Shown here: positions 1 to 9,300 of the stretch, one piece after another
Numbering within the stretch: position 1 is the first letter of the stretch
Layout of the letters: each line of letters begins with the position of its first letter
Assembly: GCF_017744115.1 (NCBI RefSeq)
Contig: NZ_JAGHQW010000030.1
Location: 1 to 64,000 of the forward strand
Reading direction: 5' to 3'
DNA from: Salinisphaera sp. G21_0
Lineage (GTDB): Bacteria > Pseudomonadota > Gammaproteobacteria > Pseudomonadales > Endozoicomonadaceae
Length of the DNA stretch: 64,000 nt
The notes under the pieces: generated by a model
Database searches by the model: none
What the model was told of the DNA's origin: nothing
What the model saw: only the letters and a program-made list of their open reading frames with translations
Translations under genes and position numbers: made by a program

Positions 1-2750
1 GAGTAAGTCCCATGTTCGGTCAGTACATGGTACACAGGGTTGCCTGGTCGGGTGGGTTTTCCAGTGTTCGCCACGGAGCTGCTGCCCTCTGTTGCTATAC
101 CGGCCTGCCCGTCCGCCACCGGTTCACCATGGTTATCAGTGGATTCATACCCGATCAGTTCGTAGTACAAAGGGATGTCAGGGGGGGCGGGTTCTTTTTC
201 ATTACCCATCAGGGGATTGCTGCCCCCTGTTGCCGTGTTCCCTTGTCTGAATGTTAACGGTTGGTAATGGCTTGGGGGAGCAGGCAGCGGTCTCTTGTTC
301 CTCGGCCTGAACGACAACGGTTGGTAATGATTCCGGGGAGGAGTAGGCAGCTGTCCCTCAGCACGGAGGCGGCCGCTGGGTGAGGGCGGCATGGGTTCCG
401 CGCGGTTACGACCAGCATTAGTTGATGACCTTTGGCTGTAATAGCGGTAGGCGATCACACCGACCAGCAAAAAAATCACCGTGCCCAGGGTGGCGATACA
501 AGCTATAACGGCAGGGCTTGGTGATGCCACTGGCGGTGTTGGTGCGGCAAATGTAGCAGAACCCGGGCCGGAGAAGGTCATTTTTGGTACCTCGGACCCA
601 TTTGCTGGAGGCGTTGTCATTGTGACAGAGCCCGGGCTGGTAAAGTTCATGGTGGTGTCTGGTGCTGTGGCCTCGGTGGTTGGGGGCGTTGTCGTGGTGA
701 CAGAACCCGAACTGGAAAAGCTCATGGTGGTGTCTGGTGCTGTGGCCAGCGTCCCTGTGATTGGTGTGTCAGGACAATAATTATCGATTTGGTGCTTTAG
801 TTTTGCCAAGTCGGGGGCAATTTCTGTACAGACATCACCCTGCCAACCCTGACACCCCTCGGCAGTGCCTTTTTGTTCGCCATTAACAGGGACATTACAA
901 CTAACAGGACAATAATTAACGATTTGGCGCTTTAGTTTTGCTAAGTCGGGGGCAATAACTGTACAGAAATCATTATGACACCCCTCGGCAGTGCCTTTTG
1001 GTATGACAGTGACATTACAAATAATCGGTTTATCTCCTCCCGAGATAGTCGCATTGGCATTTTTACTTTCGACAGTGCTAATGATCACCCTGGTGTTGGC
1101 GATATTTGCTTTTTCATCTAAGCTTCCTCTTTCATCTAAGCTTCCTACGCCAATACCGGCATTTGCATCCTTTCCCTTGGTGGTAACACTACAGTTCACC
1201 GCCATTGTGTTGTCAACGCTCCTTCTACCGTACGATAATAATGATCCAGCCCCAATACCGGCATTTGCCTTACTGCCTGAGGTTATCACCTTGCAGTTCA
1301 ACGCTGTCGTGTGGTTAACAGTACTGTCCCACGATGATCCAGCCCCAATACCGGCATTTGCATGATTTCCCTTTGTTTTAACATGACAGTTCACCGCTGT
1401 CGTGTGGTTAACAGTACTTTCATTCGATACTCCAGCCCCAATACCAGCCCCAAAACCACCCCGAAATTTAAGCTCTCCAATTTTGTCGGTTGTCACCGTG
1501 CAGTTCAACGCTGTCGTGTCTGTAACCGTTCCTCCCTCATGCTGATATCCCACCCCAATACCGGCATTTGAAGAATTTCCCTTTGCATTAACATGACAGT
1601 TCACCGCCATTATGTTTTTAACGATTCCACCTTTCGAAATTCCCGCACCAATACCGGCATGTACATAAGAACCCTCTGCTGTAACACTACAGTTTACCGC
1701 AGTCATGTTAGTAATAGTTCCTCCGCCATTTACTGAGCCCACGCCAATAGCTGCGGATTCTTCATAAACATCGATAAAAACGTCAGCACGTTCAACCCGA
1801 ATATTACTGATCATGGCTTTGCCACCAGACATTTCACAAGCCACTACCCCGGCCGAATCCTTTGAGGTTATGTTGGCATCACTAAGGGTCAGGTTCTCGA
1901 TACGGCCCCCAGCGGACAGGTGTTTTACCAGGCAATTCGATAAATTGCCAATAGTACGATAATTGCCGTCCAACTTGCCGGTGAATGGATTGGCTTCAGT
2001 GCCAATGGACTGGAGCAATTGGGTAACGTTGATATTCTCAATCAGGCGATATTGTTTTCTGCATGATTCCGCATTACGGCAGATATTGCCCAGGTCCTCG
2101 GCATCCCGCACCTCAGACCAGGAGTCAGTGTCAGTGGCGGATGCTGATGCCGCACCGACCGCGGACAGGCCGACCAGAGCCCCCAGTGCCAAGGGTGTGT
2201 TTGGCAACTGGCTGGCCCGTAGCGTTGGGGCGGCGGATTTACCAGGCTGTTGTCGTTGGTTCTGTGAGGCTTTTCTGGTTTTGACTTTCGTGTTTTCCAA
2301 AGTCTCGTCCGGTGTATTTTCCCTGTGTGTGCCAGGCTCAGGTATCGAACCGTCGAAAGCATTGAACGCATTCAGCTGATCGATGGCAAACCGGCCCACA
2401 ACCGCCAGGTTGGCAAGATAGCTCAGCAGGCTATTGATTTCTGAAGGCAGGCCGGAATAAGCTGCTATCGCCCGTCCTGCCAGTGCAGTGAACTGCTGGA
2501 AATTATTGGTCTCAACGCCCCAAAGATCAATGCCAGCAGCAGAGTCCGCAACATCCTGCACTGGCAGGTGGCGGTGGCTATTGAATGGATCATAGAAGGG
2601 ATGCAGTGACCGAACAAATGCACTGGCCCCCGATTGGATCACCTCCCACCCTCTCCATCGACCCTCCGGTTCTGTAGTGGGGGTTGTTACAGGTTGCGGG
2701 TCGATGACCATGCCTGCCGGGTTTACGCCTGATTGCCGTATCAAAATCAT
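1..2750 (-). CDS. Large beta-helix-repeat protein with C-terminal membrane anchor, partial (3' end outside window)
   Basis: Reading the minus strand from ATG at 2750 gives an uninterrupted frame of 916 codons to the window edge with no stop, so the C-terminus lies outside. Visible order: an N-terminal region with a stretch shared with the gene at 38943 (GLPSEINSLLSYLANL); a GLUG-like motif (PFTGKLDGNYRTIGNLS); about seven imperfect 30-40 residue units of the type TAVNCxVTTxGxxANAGIGAG, as in a right-handed beta-helix; a duplicated Cys-containing segment of about 39 residues (KGTAEGC to NYCP); a Thr/Pro-rich linker; one hydrophobic segment followed by YRYYSQR (about 465-400); then a Pro/Tyr-rich tail with RPLPAPP, two YQPL, YELI and YHVL. 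No classical N-terminal signal peptide is evident. GAGG lies close upstream of the chosen ATG; an internal ATG 13 codons later is possible. The function is unknown. The tail motifs are what one would expect if that part faced a eukaryotic cytoplasm, which is inference. Confidence 0.8.
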   Translation of the reverse strand, partial: MILIRQSGVNPAGMVIDPQPVTTPTTEPEGRWRGWEVIQSGASAFVRSLHPFYDPFNSHRHLPVQDVADSAAGIDLWGVETNNFQQFTALAGRAIAAYSGLPSEINSLLSYLANLAVVGRFAIDQLNAFNAFDGSIPEPGTHRENTPDETLENTKVKTRKASQNQRQQPGKSAAPTLRASQLPNTPLALGALVGLSAVGAASASATDTDSWSEVRDAEDLGNICRNAESCRKQYRLIENINVTQLLQSIGTEANPFTGKLDGNYRTIGNLSNCLVKHLSAGGRIENLTLSDANITSKDSAGVVACEMSGGKAMISNIRVERADVFIDVYEESAAIGVGSVNGGGTITNMTAVNCSVTAEGSYVHAGIGAGISKGGIVKNIMAVNCHVNAKGNSSNAGIGVGYQHEGGTVTDTTALNCTVTTDKIGELKFRGGFGAGIGAGVSNESTVNHTTAVNCHVKTKGNHANAGIGAGSSWDSTVNHTTALNCKVITSGSKANAGIGAGSLLSYGRRSVDNTMAVNCSVTTKGKDANAGIGVGSLDERGSLDEKANIANTRVIISTVESKNANATISGGDKPIICNVTVIPKGTAEGCHNDFCTVIAPDLAKLKRQIVNYCPVSCNVPVNGEQKGTAEGCQGWQGDVCTEIAPDLAKLKHQIDNYCPDTPITGTLATAPDTTMSFSSSGSVTTTTPPTTEATAPDTTMNFTSPGSVTMTTPPANGSEVPKMTFSGPGSATFAAPTPPVASPSPAVIACIATLGTVIFLLVGVIAYRYYSQRSSTNAGRNRAEPMPPSPSGRLRAEGQLPTPPRNHYQPLSFRPRNKRPLPAPPSHYQPLTFRQGNTATGGSNPLMGNEKEPAPPDIPLYYELIGYESTDNHGEPVADGQAGIATEGSSSVANTGKPTRPGNPVYHVLTEHGTY

Positions 2751-2994
2751 TACCTCATAATAAAGCTGTTTGCGGAGATATTAATCCATTGTCTTATAGG
2801 GCAAACACAAAGAAGCAAACAGGTCAGTGATGTTTGACCATTTCTGACACGCAACTGTTTTTTTTTCTACATCGGTAAAGCGTTAATAGGTAAGCGATAA
2901 CGGTAGCCAGTTTTATGGCAGTGGTAAGAATAATTTGAATTACATGGGGCTTTTTTTTGCTATGAAAATGCAATTACCGGACAGCCTCGTAGCG

Positions 2995-3027
2995 ATGTTG
3001 GTGCGGCAAATGTGACAGAACCCGGGC
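2995..3027. repeat. Fragment duplicated from the beta-helix gene family
   Basis: About 33 bp match positions near 536-568 of the gene at the left edge with two mismatches (shared core GGTGCGGCAAATGT). On the minus strand it would encode GPGSVTFAAP-like sequence, as in the Thr/Pro linker of that gene. It abuts the tRNA-Pro fragment exactly, so it marks a junction. It is too short to be functional. Confidence 0.6.
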
Positions 3028-3072
3028 CGTGAGAGGATTCGAACCTCCGACCCTTTCGTCCCGAACGAAATG
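3028..3072 (-). repeat. 45-bp tRNA-Pro(CGG) 3'-half fragment (candidate att repeat)
   Basis: All 45 bases are identical to 13070-13114, inside the complete tRNA-Pro(CGG) gene, and in the same orientation. The piece covers the anticodon arm, variable region and T-arm but lacks the 5' half, the last acceptor bases and CCA, so it is not a functional tRNA. Such 3'-half copies are the usual product of integrase-mediated insertion at tRNA genes. No integrase gene is visible between the copies. Confidence 0.85.
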
Positions 3073-3200
3073 AGCATTCCTGTAAAATCAACTGGTTAAG
3101 TGGTTATTTTTGTTCTCACCGGGTTCTGTAATCCTTTGATGTCTTTATGCCACGCAATGATTTTGTTCTCACTGTTTTTTGCACGACATACAACTTATAT

Positions 3201-4491
3201 TCAAAACAGACACCCCACCGGCAAAGCCACCAGTTTATCCGAAAAGGGCAGCACTCTATCACCGTTGTAAACAATTACCCCCCGCTTAATACTGCCTGTT
3301 GCCATGAGCATTTCCAGAGTCGCGAACATCTCTTTTTTGATCGCCATGCCTGCCTTGACCTCAATGCCTGTGGCCTGACCATTATGTCCTGACAGGATAA
3401 AGTCCACTTCTCGCTGACTCTTGTGACGATAGTGGAAAAGCTGGCAGTCCTGATCACTGATGGCGATAGACTTCAATAGTTCGGAGCAGACCCAGGCTTC
3501 CATTAACGATCCCATAAGATTTCTGTCAGCTTTAATCGCCGCTGCATTTATGCCGCGCAGGAAACACAGCAATCCAGTGTCTACAAAATGCACTTTTGCC
3601 TGCTTAATTGCCCGTTTGAGTTCATTCCGATGCCACCCGGGAATTCGCTTTACCAGATACAGGTTTTCAAGGGCTGCAACGTATATATGTGCAGATTTGC
3701 TATCCATCTTTATCGCTTTACCAAGACGTGCATAGTTCAGCGCGTCAGAAGTAGAAGACAGTGATTTAATCAGCTGCGCCATTTCATCCAGCTTTTGCAA
3801 CTGAAAAACTTCTCTTATATCCCGCCGGATAATTGCATCGGTATAAGAGCTGAACCAGCGTGTCCTGTGATTTGCAGAACACTGTATTGCTTCCGGATAA
3901 CAACCACAAGCTATGGCCGAAATGACCTGATCAAGCTCAAGCAGCACCCGGTCGGGGGAGTAAAATCCACAGACAGTAGCTGGTAGATAATATCATGCTC
4001 TTTCTGCCCACCAGCAGGCCTCTCTTCAACTCACTCTAACTGAAGGTGTACAGGGTAAAAAATTCTGCCTGACCAGCCAGTGAATCTGCCAGTGCCGGCA
4101 GCGTCATCAGATCGGCGGAGCCAGTCAGGATAAAAGATCCGGGTTGACGGTTTTCATCCACCAGCAGTTTGATCGTGCGAATCAATTCCGGAGCCCGCTG
4201 AATTTCATCAATAATGACCGGACGCGGCTGATTACGCAGCAAACCAATAGGGTCATTGCGGGCAACCGTCAGGAAATTTTCATCGTCCAGGGTCAGATAA
4301 CTGCCGGAACCCTCAGGCTTGAGTGTCTCCAGCAGATGTCGCGCAAGGGTCATTTTGCCAGATTGCCGGGGACCGGTGATAATGGCCACCGGCTTATCCT
4401 GCAGGCATTCCCGCAATTTACGCTCAATGGCTCTTGGTATGTAGTCCATAGTAATCCAGTCATGACTAATATGGATTATAAAATCGACCAT
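3201..4491 (-). pseudogene. Decayed AAA ATPase with DUF4143 domain
   Basis: The upstream piece (4491-4036) carries a P-loop region (TGPRQSGKMTLARH), a Walker B (PVIIDEIQRAPEL) and sensor-like ILTGSADL. The downstream piece (3947-3201) is the DUF4143 C-terminal part, with RRDIREVFQL and a nuclease-like segment (REVDFILSGHNGQATGIEVK). In the family these form one protein of about 400 residues. Here the first piece ends at an in-frame TAG right after LYTFS, where relatives continue with a Q/S-rich turn, and the two halves are in different frames, so there is also a frameshift between about 4035 and 3948. The Walker A Ser/Thr is Met, which should weaken nucleotide binding. The likely start is ATG at 4449 (MDYIPRAIERKL). 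Probably non-functional. Confidence 0.85.
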
Positions 4492-4670
4492 TATGGATTT
4501 ATAGTCGGACTAAAATGGATTTTACTGATCATTTATCTGGAATTATCAAGCTTTGCAAGGCTCGATTAAAACGCTGATAGAAGTGAACTTCTGACTGGAA
4601 ATCCAGCAACACAAAGAAGTATAAAATGAAACTATAAGTTCTTTATTAAAACCAAAATAAAAATATAGTT
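4492..4670. other. AT-rich spacer with repeated ATGGATT motifs
   Basis: Three similar ATGGATT(T/A)TA-type words occur at about 4471-4525 (one within the pseudogene 5' end), probably part of the old ATPase promoter or operator. Near 4627-4636 lies TGAAACTATA, one arm of an inverted repeat whose other arm overlaps the hipA stop codon. No gene is seen. Confidence 0.4.
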
Positions 4671-4673
4671 TCA
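4627..4673. repeat. Inverted repeat at the end of hipA
   Basis: TGAAACTATA (4627-4636) and TATAGTTTCA (4664-4673) form 10-bp perfect arms separated by 27 bp of A/T-rich sequence. The right arm contains the hipA TGA stop. The same decamer TATAGTTTCA lies in the operator-like palindrome in front of hipB (6295-6304), so this may be a second HipB binding site or a decayed copy rather than a terminator. Confidence 0.5.
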
Positions 4674-5912
4674 AAATAGCATTAATCCCAGTAACTGTTG
4701 TTCCTGACGATTAATGCCAATTTCATTCGCGTATTGTTGCCAGTTGTCGGTCACACTACGCAGCTCTGTCAATATCTCTTTGGACTGTGTCGCTGACAAT
4801 TGAAAATAAGGGGCTACTTCCAGCGCCAGATCCAGACTCAACTCATTGGAATAGTCATCAATATTGAGATGCAGACCCGTTGCACCCTGAATCACATTAA
4901 TATCGTAAGCCGGTGACAACAACCAGCCTGAACTCGCATTGTCCGCCAGTATAAACCCATGATTACGAAGGTGGTCATCACTGTTGGAAACCAGAATATT
5001 AAACGCCAGCCGCCGCCAGAGCTGAGCAAGATCAGCCTGTGTGTTTGCCCCTTGCTCAATAAGAAACTGTGCCAGCTCCAGATAGCTTGCTCCATCATCA
5101 CCATCATAGTAACCCAGCTGAGTCATCGCTGATGAAAAGTGACGCCGCACCTGCCCATAACGATCAAAGCGCTGGGTAAGAAAAGTATGGTGTGAGCTAT
5201 TAAAACGCTGGATTTTACAGGGTGCCATGTTAATACCGGCATCTGTTGCCATGCGATAAACCAGATACTCCCAGGCACCCACATCATAACCATCATAATG
5301 GCTTGGAAATTTCGCCAGCCAAAGCTCATCGCCATCGCTTACACAGGCTTTGGGACGTGCGCCACCTAACGACGACCCGGGAGAAATCAGCATAAACAGC
5401 CACTTAAGATAATCCGGGTTATCCAAATCCTGGTTCAGCTCAATCTGACTAACCGCATACTCAAGTTCCCGCAGACTTGAAAATGGTGGGGCAGCCAACC
5501 GTTCATTACTATCAAGAAAAGGACCACTGTCGGACAATTTAAACCGCAGCGCCCCCATACGACAGATATCATGCACACCCAGCAGGTAATCCGATTCATT
5601 GAGCCGCTGAACACGCCGCCCTTCCTGCCTGGCCAGAACCGCTTCGCGCCTTTGCATCAATAAACGCCCCCAGCGATCTGGACACGAATCCATAAAGACC
5701 CGAAAATTGCGCGCATCATTATTAAACTGATCACCGGAGAACAGCTTCAACTGGGGATCTATCTGTACCGCAAATGGTGAACTTAACCAGCTTTCGGCAT
5801 AAGCAAACCGGTAAACTTCTACACCCCGAACCAGATCAACCTCTAAAATGCCCACCCGTTCGGGCTGTTCCATCGAATGCCAATGGGCATAAACCCAAAC
5901 AGACTTACTCAT
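4671..5912 (-). CDS. hipA: HipA-type serine/threonine kinase toxin
   Basis: Type II toxin-antitoxin kinase of the HipA family. Characterised HipA phosphorylates a tRNA synthetase and induces dormancy; this protein's target is unknown. ATG at 5912 (MSKSVWVYAHW) is preferred over upstream starts because GGAAGG lies 8 bases before it and it begins 16 bases after hipB; the product is 413 residues. Visible motifs: the Gly-rich P-loop region SPGSSLGGARPKA, the Lys-containing ELWLAKFPS, the catalytic-loop sequence NSDDHLRNHGF and the metal-binding SPAYDINV. These cover the HipA active site, so it should be an active kinase. It is co-directional with hipB and lies inside the tRNA-bounded accessory block, consistent with acquisition. 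Confidence 0.9.
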   Translation of the reverse strand: MSKSVWVYAHWHSMEQPERVGILEVDLVRGVEVYRFAYAESWLSSPFAVQIDPQLKLFSGDQFNNDARNFRVFMDSCPDRWGRLLMQRREAVLARQEGRRVQRLNESDYLLGVHDICRMGALRFKLSDSGPFLDSNERLAAPPFSSLRELEYAVSQIELNQDLDNPDYLKWLFMLISPGSSLGGARPKACVSDGDELWLAKFPSHYDGYDVGAWEYLVYRMATDAGINMAPCKIQRFNSSHHTFLTQRFDRYGQVRRHFSSAMTQLGYYDGDDGASYLELAQFLIEQGANTQADLAQLWRRLAFNILVSNSDDHLRNHGFILADNASSGWLLSPAYDINVIQGATGLHLNIDDYSNELSLDLALEVAPYFQLSATQSKEILTELRSVTDNWQQYANEIGINRQEQQLLGLMLF

Positions 5913-5928
5913 AACTGGCACCTTCCCT

Positions 5929-6258
5929 TTAAAAGGAATCTGAATGACGTTCGTTATTTTTGCGACGGGATGATAGCAGTTCAATATCCTGTAACTTACG
6001 GCCAAACTCATCATCCAATGCAACCTTCGCTAAATCTTCAGCCAACCCTAGTGCTGAAAGCACTACCAGGTAATGACCAATGGAAACACCGGGTTCACCC
6101 CGGGTGATATTACGAAGGGTCGGCATAGACAGACCGGTACGCTCAGACAATCGGGTTTGGGTGATCTTCCGGCGTTTCATCGCCAGGGCAATATTCTCGC
6201 CCAGTGTTTTCAACAGCCGAAGATCCTTGGGAAAAACAACAGCAGAGCGAGAAGACAT
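5929..6258 (-). CDS. hipB: HipB-like XRE-family antitoxin and autorepressor
   Basis: This 109-residue protein has a helix-turn-helix at about residues 22-70 (ALAMKRRKITQTRLSERTGL, then SMPTLRNITRG). It precedes hipA by 16 bases, the standard antitoxin-first order. In this family HipB binds palindromic operators in its own promoter and neutralises HipA. A palindrome suited to this lies 28-49 bases upstream of the start. The basic C-terminal tail (SSRRKNNERHSDSF) is probably flexible, as in known HipB. Confidence 0.88.
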   Translation of the reverse strand: MSSRSAVVFPKDLRLLKTLGENIALAMKRRKITQTRLSERTGLSMPTLRNITRGEPGVSIGHYLVVLSALGLAEDLAKVALDDEFGRKLQDIELLSSRRKNNERHSDSF

Positions 6259-6285
6259 GAAACTAAACCTTCATAGAAGCCAATT

Positions 6286-6307
6286 AAATGAAATTATAGT
6301 TTCATTT
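6286..6307. promoter_or_regulatory. Probable HipB operator
   Basis: AAATGAAA (6286-6293) and TTTCATTT (6300-6307) are perfect 8-bp inverted arms around the spacer TTATAG, in the 82-bp gap between the helicase stop and hipB. Position and symmetry fit an autoregulatory HipB site overlapping the hipBA promoter. Binding itself is inferred. Confidence 0.65.
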
Positions 6308-6340
6308 TTATAAAAATCCATTAGACAAGAAGTAATTCTT

Positions 6341-9300
6341 CTAATAACTGCCCCGGTCTTCATTGATCAACACCAGCTCTACAACCGGCACCTCCCATTG
6401 CGAGCATTTATGCATGCCCCGGAAAGCTTCCTCAGAATCCTCCAGACGCCGTCGAACTATGGCAATCACACTCCCCTGTAACGGGGAACCATTGCCCTGA
6501 TCAAGCTGATGCACAAGGGAGGGATTATTCCGGATCATAGTTTTGGACAGCGCTGCCACGGCCTGACCATCGGCTAACAACAGGATGGCGTCTTTATCCC
6601 TTTTCAGGGTTACTGTACAACCCGCATTCAATCCGGCAAGTACCCCATGAATGGGGTGTGCTTCCGGCATTAAGCCAGCGTAACTCAAATAGAGGTCAGC
6701 CAACCCCATCAGATAGAATTGTTGCTGTGGGTAATCACCAGAGGGATCCACTGCACGAGTCAGGCACCCATCACCCAGGTCATCAATCAATGGATTATGC
6801 ACATCCCGACGCTGGCAGATCACCAACTGCTCCATTGACCGGGTCATGCCCACGTAAAATAGCCGACGCTCTTCTTCTATGGCATCGGCATCAGCCGCGA
6901 TGGTAATGGTTCCTGACCGCCGGGAATGATAAGACAACCATCCCCCATCCAGCATAACCACCACCGGAAACTCCATGCCCTTGGCACCATGTACCGTACC
7001 CAGATGGATACCGTCTCCCAGTCTCTGTTCCCGCCGGGTTTCCCGAAGATAGTCGACAATATAAGCCACCAGCGCACTGACCGGTAATTCAGCACCGCCG
7101 GTTTCCTCTTCCCAGCTATCCACCAGTGCCATGACTTTCTCCCGCCAAAGCCCCGGAGGCAGGGACAGTGCTTCCAGCCAACGTCGTATGCCATGGCTAT
7201 CCGCCACATTGTCACAGTGTTCATTCAGGCATCGGAGCGTTTCATCAAATTCACGAATCCGAAAAAGAGGCAGATTCTGGCCACTCTCCAACGGCAGGCT
7301 CACAGGCAACCCCGCCTGTTCCAGGGCACTGCGAATATGGGTCAGTTCTTTTTTGGCAATACCGTGACGGGCCAGAATGGCGCATTGACCCCAGTCCAGA
7401 TCCGGCATCCGCTCTTTCAGACGCTGTAACTCCTGCACCACGGCCAGGGTCTGTTGGCGAATATCAGCACAAACCAGTATCTGCACCCGCCCCCGGACCA
7501 CAGGATCCAGGCTGTCGAGACTGCCGCCCTCGGGCAAGTGTTGTCGTGCATCATTGATACGAATTTCCTGCCGGGTTTTCATGCGATTGTTATTTTGGTT
7601 AATCACGCCATTGGCAACATTGATAATATGACTGGAAGATCGATAGTTCTGCACCAGGTAATGCCGCTGTGCCTGATAATCCTGTTCAAACTGTCGTATG
7701 TATTCGACGCTGGCCTGACGAAAACCATAAATACTCTGGTCATCATCCCCCACGGCCATGATGCTCAGTTTCTGCTCTCCCTGTTCCAGGGTGCGCCCGG
7801 CAATGGCCGAGATCATCTCATACTGCTGGGCATCTATATCCTGATACTCATCCACCAGAATATGTTCAAAACCTGCCAGCAGGCGCTCCCGGGCCTGGTC
7901 ACCCAGAATGCCCGGCAACAGGGTTTCACCTTTTAGCAATGCTGTTGCCCCGGGAATCAGCTCATCAAAATTAAAGACATTATTCTGCTGTTTGCCAGCA
8001 GACGGACTGCGATTGCCATTACCCCCAATATCCGGAGCCTGAAAGCTGGTTCCGGTCAGACGCATGGCCAGGCCGTGAAAGGTCTGCACCGTCACTTCCC
8101 GGGCTTCCCGGCCCAGTAATTGATAAAGCCGCTGGCGTAACGTCACTGCGGCACTGTGGTTATAACAAAGCACCAGAATACTGTACGGCCGAACCCGCTG
8201 AACCCTCATCAGATAAGCACAGCGATGGACGACCACCCTTGTCTTCCCGGAACCGGGCCCCGCCAGCACCAGCATATTCTGATCCACCGGAGCCTGAACA
8301 ATCGCCTGTTGCTGCGGATTACCCAGTGACTCAACAATATCTTTCAGGGACTGCTCACTGGTCGCCAGCTCCAGCAACTTTTTGCGATCCTTAAAGTAAC
8401 GGTTCAGAAAGCTGGCATTATCCTGCTGAAAATAGTCCTGAACCAGACGCAGCGCCGAAGCCATTTTTTCCAACCCGAGCTTCACGTACTCATTCATTAC
8501 ATGAACCTGAGATATACGGGCCTTGTAATGACGGAACAGCGGATCGTAATCTCCTTTGTTATAGCGTCGACTGCGGGCTTCATTGTTCATCTTCAACGTC
8601 ATGGCCTGGCGGAAAACAGCTAACCCCTGCTGAAGAATAATGGCACCCTGCTCGTGCAAAAAAAGCAGTCCACGCTCCAGCGCTGCCAGCTCTTTGCCTT
8701 CACGAATATCCAGCGTCATATCCTGTTTGACACTGTCCAGCAGTGATTCCAGGGAAAACTCCACCAGCACCTCACTCCGGGAAGACTGCTCAGAATCTTT
8801 AACCGATCGGATCAGTGCAATCAGGATATGCTGGGACAGAGCGTGTCGTTTTTCCATGGTTGCCAGAATGTTGGCCCAGCTACGGCATAGCCTGAGGCTG
8901 TAATGATCTTTGTAGATGTACCTGAATTCAACGCTGCCTATGGACGACGACAGCCCTTTACCATCTTCGCCCAGACTTTTCAGCAGATTTCTCAACAGGT
9001 CAGGATTGGCATAATCCAGCCCTTGGTCCACCAGCACCTGATTCAACTGGCGCAAATCCAATGGAAAGGGTTCTTTTTCATGGTCATCGGGATGGGCTTC
9101 CCGCAGGCTACCCAGCATGGCCTTTTCTAACCGGCACAATTTCTGGTAGACATCCCGGGCATTATTTCGCCCCTTGGGCCGGAGAAAAGCAGTCATCAAT
9201 AACCCGTTGGAGACCAACCCCACATCCGCCATCTGATTAAGTATGGTCATGATATCGGTAGTATTCAGCGGGGTAGCTTTATCCTGCGCTTTCAGGTGAC

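Larger units (their letters stand above)
2751..3200. other. Intergenic region with gene fragments
   Basis: This 450-bp stretch has no convincing gene. It includes AT-rich sequence upstream of the 2750 start, a short fragment resembling the inside of the beta-helix gene (about 2995-3027) and a tRNA-Pro fragment (3028-3072). The decamer TTGTTCTCAC occurs twice (about 3108 and 3162). It looks like the scar of recombination at one end of an inserted block. Confidence 0.5.

Noticed and set aside
3028-3120. A third complete tRNA gene
   Set aside because: Only the 3' half of tRNA-Pro is present; the 5' half, acceptor pairing and CCA are missing.
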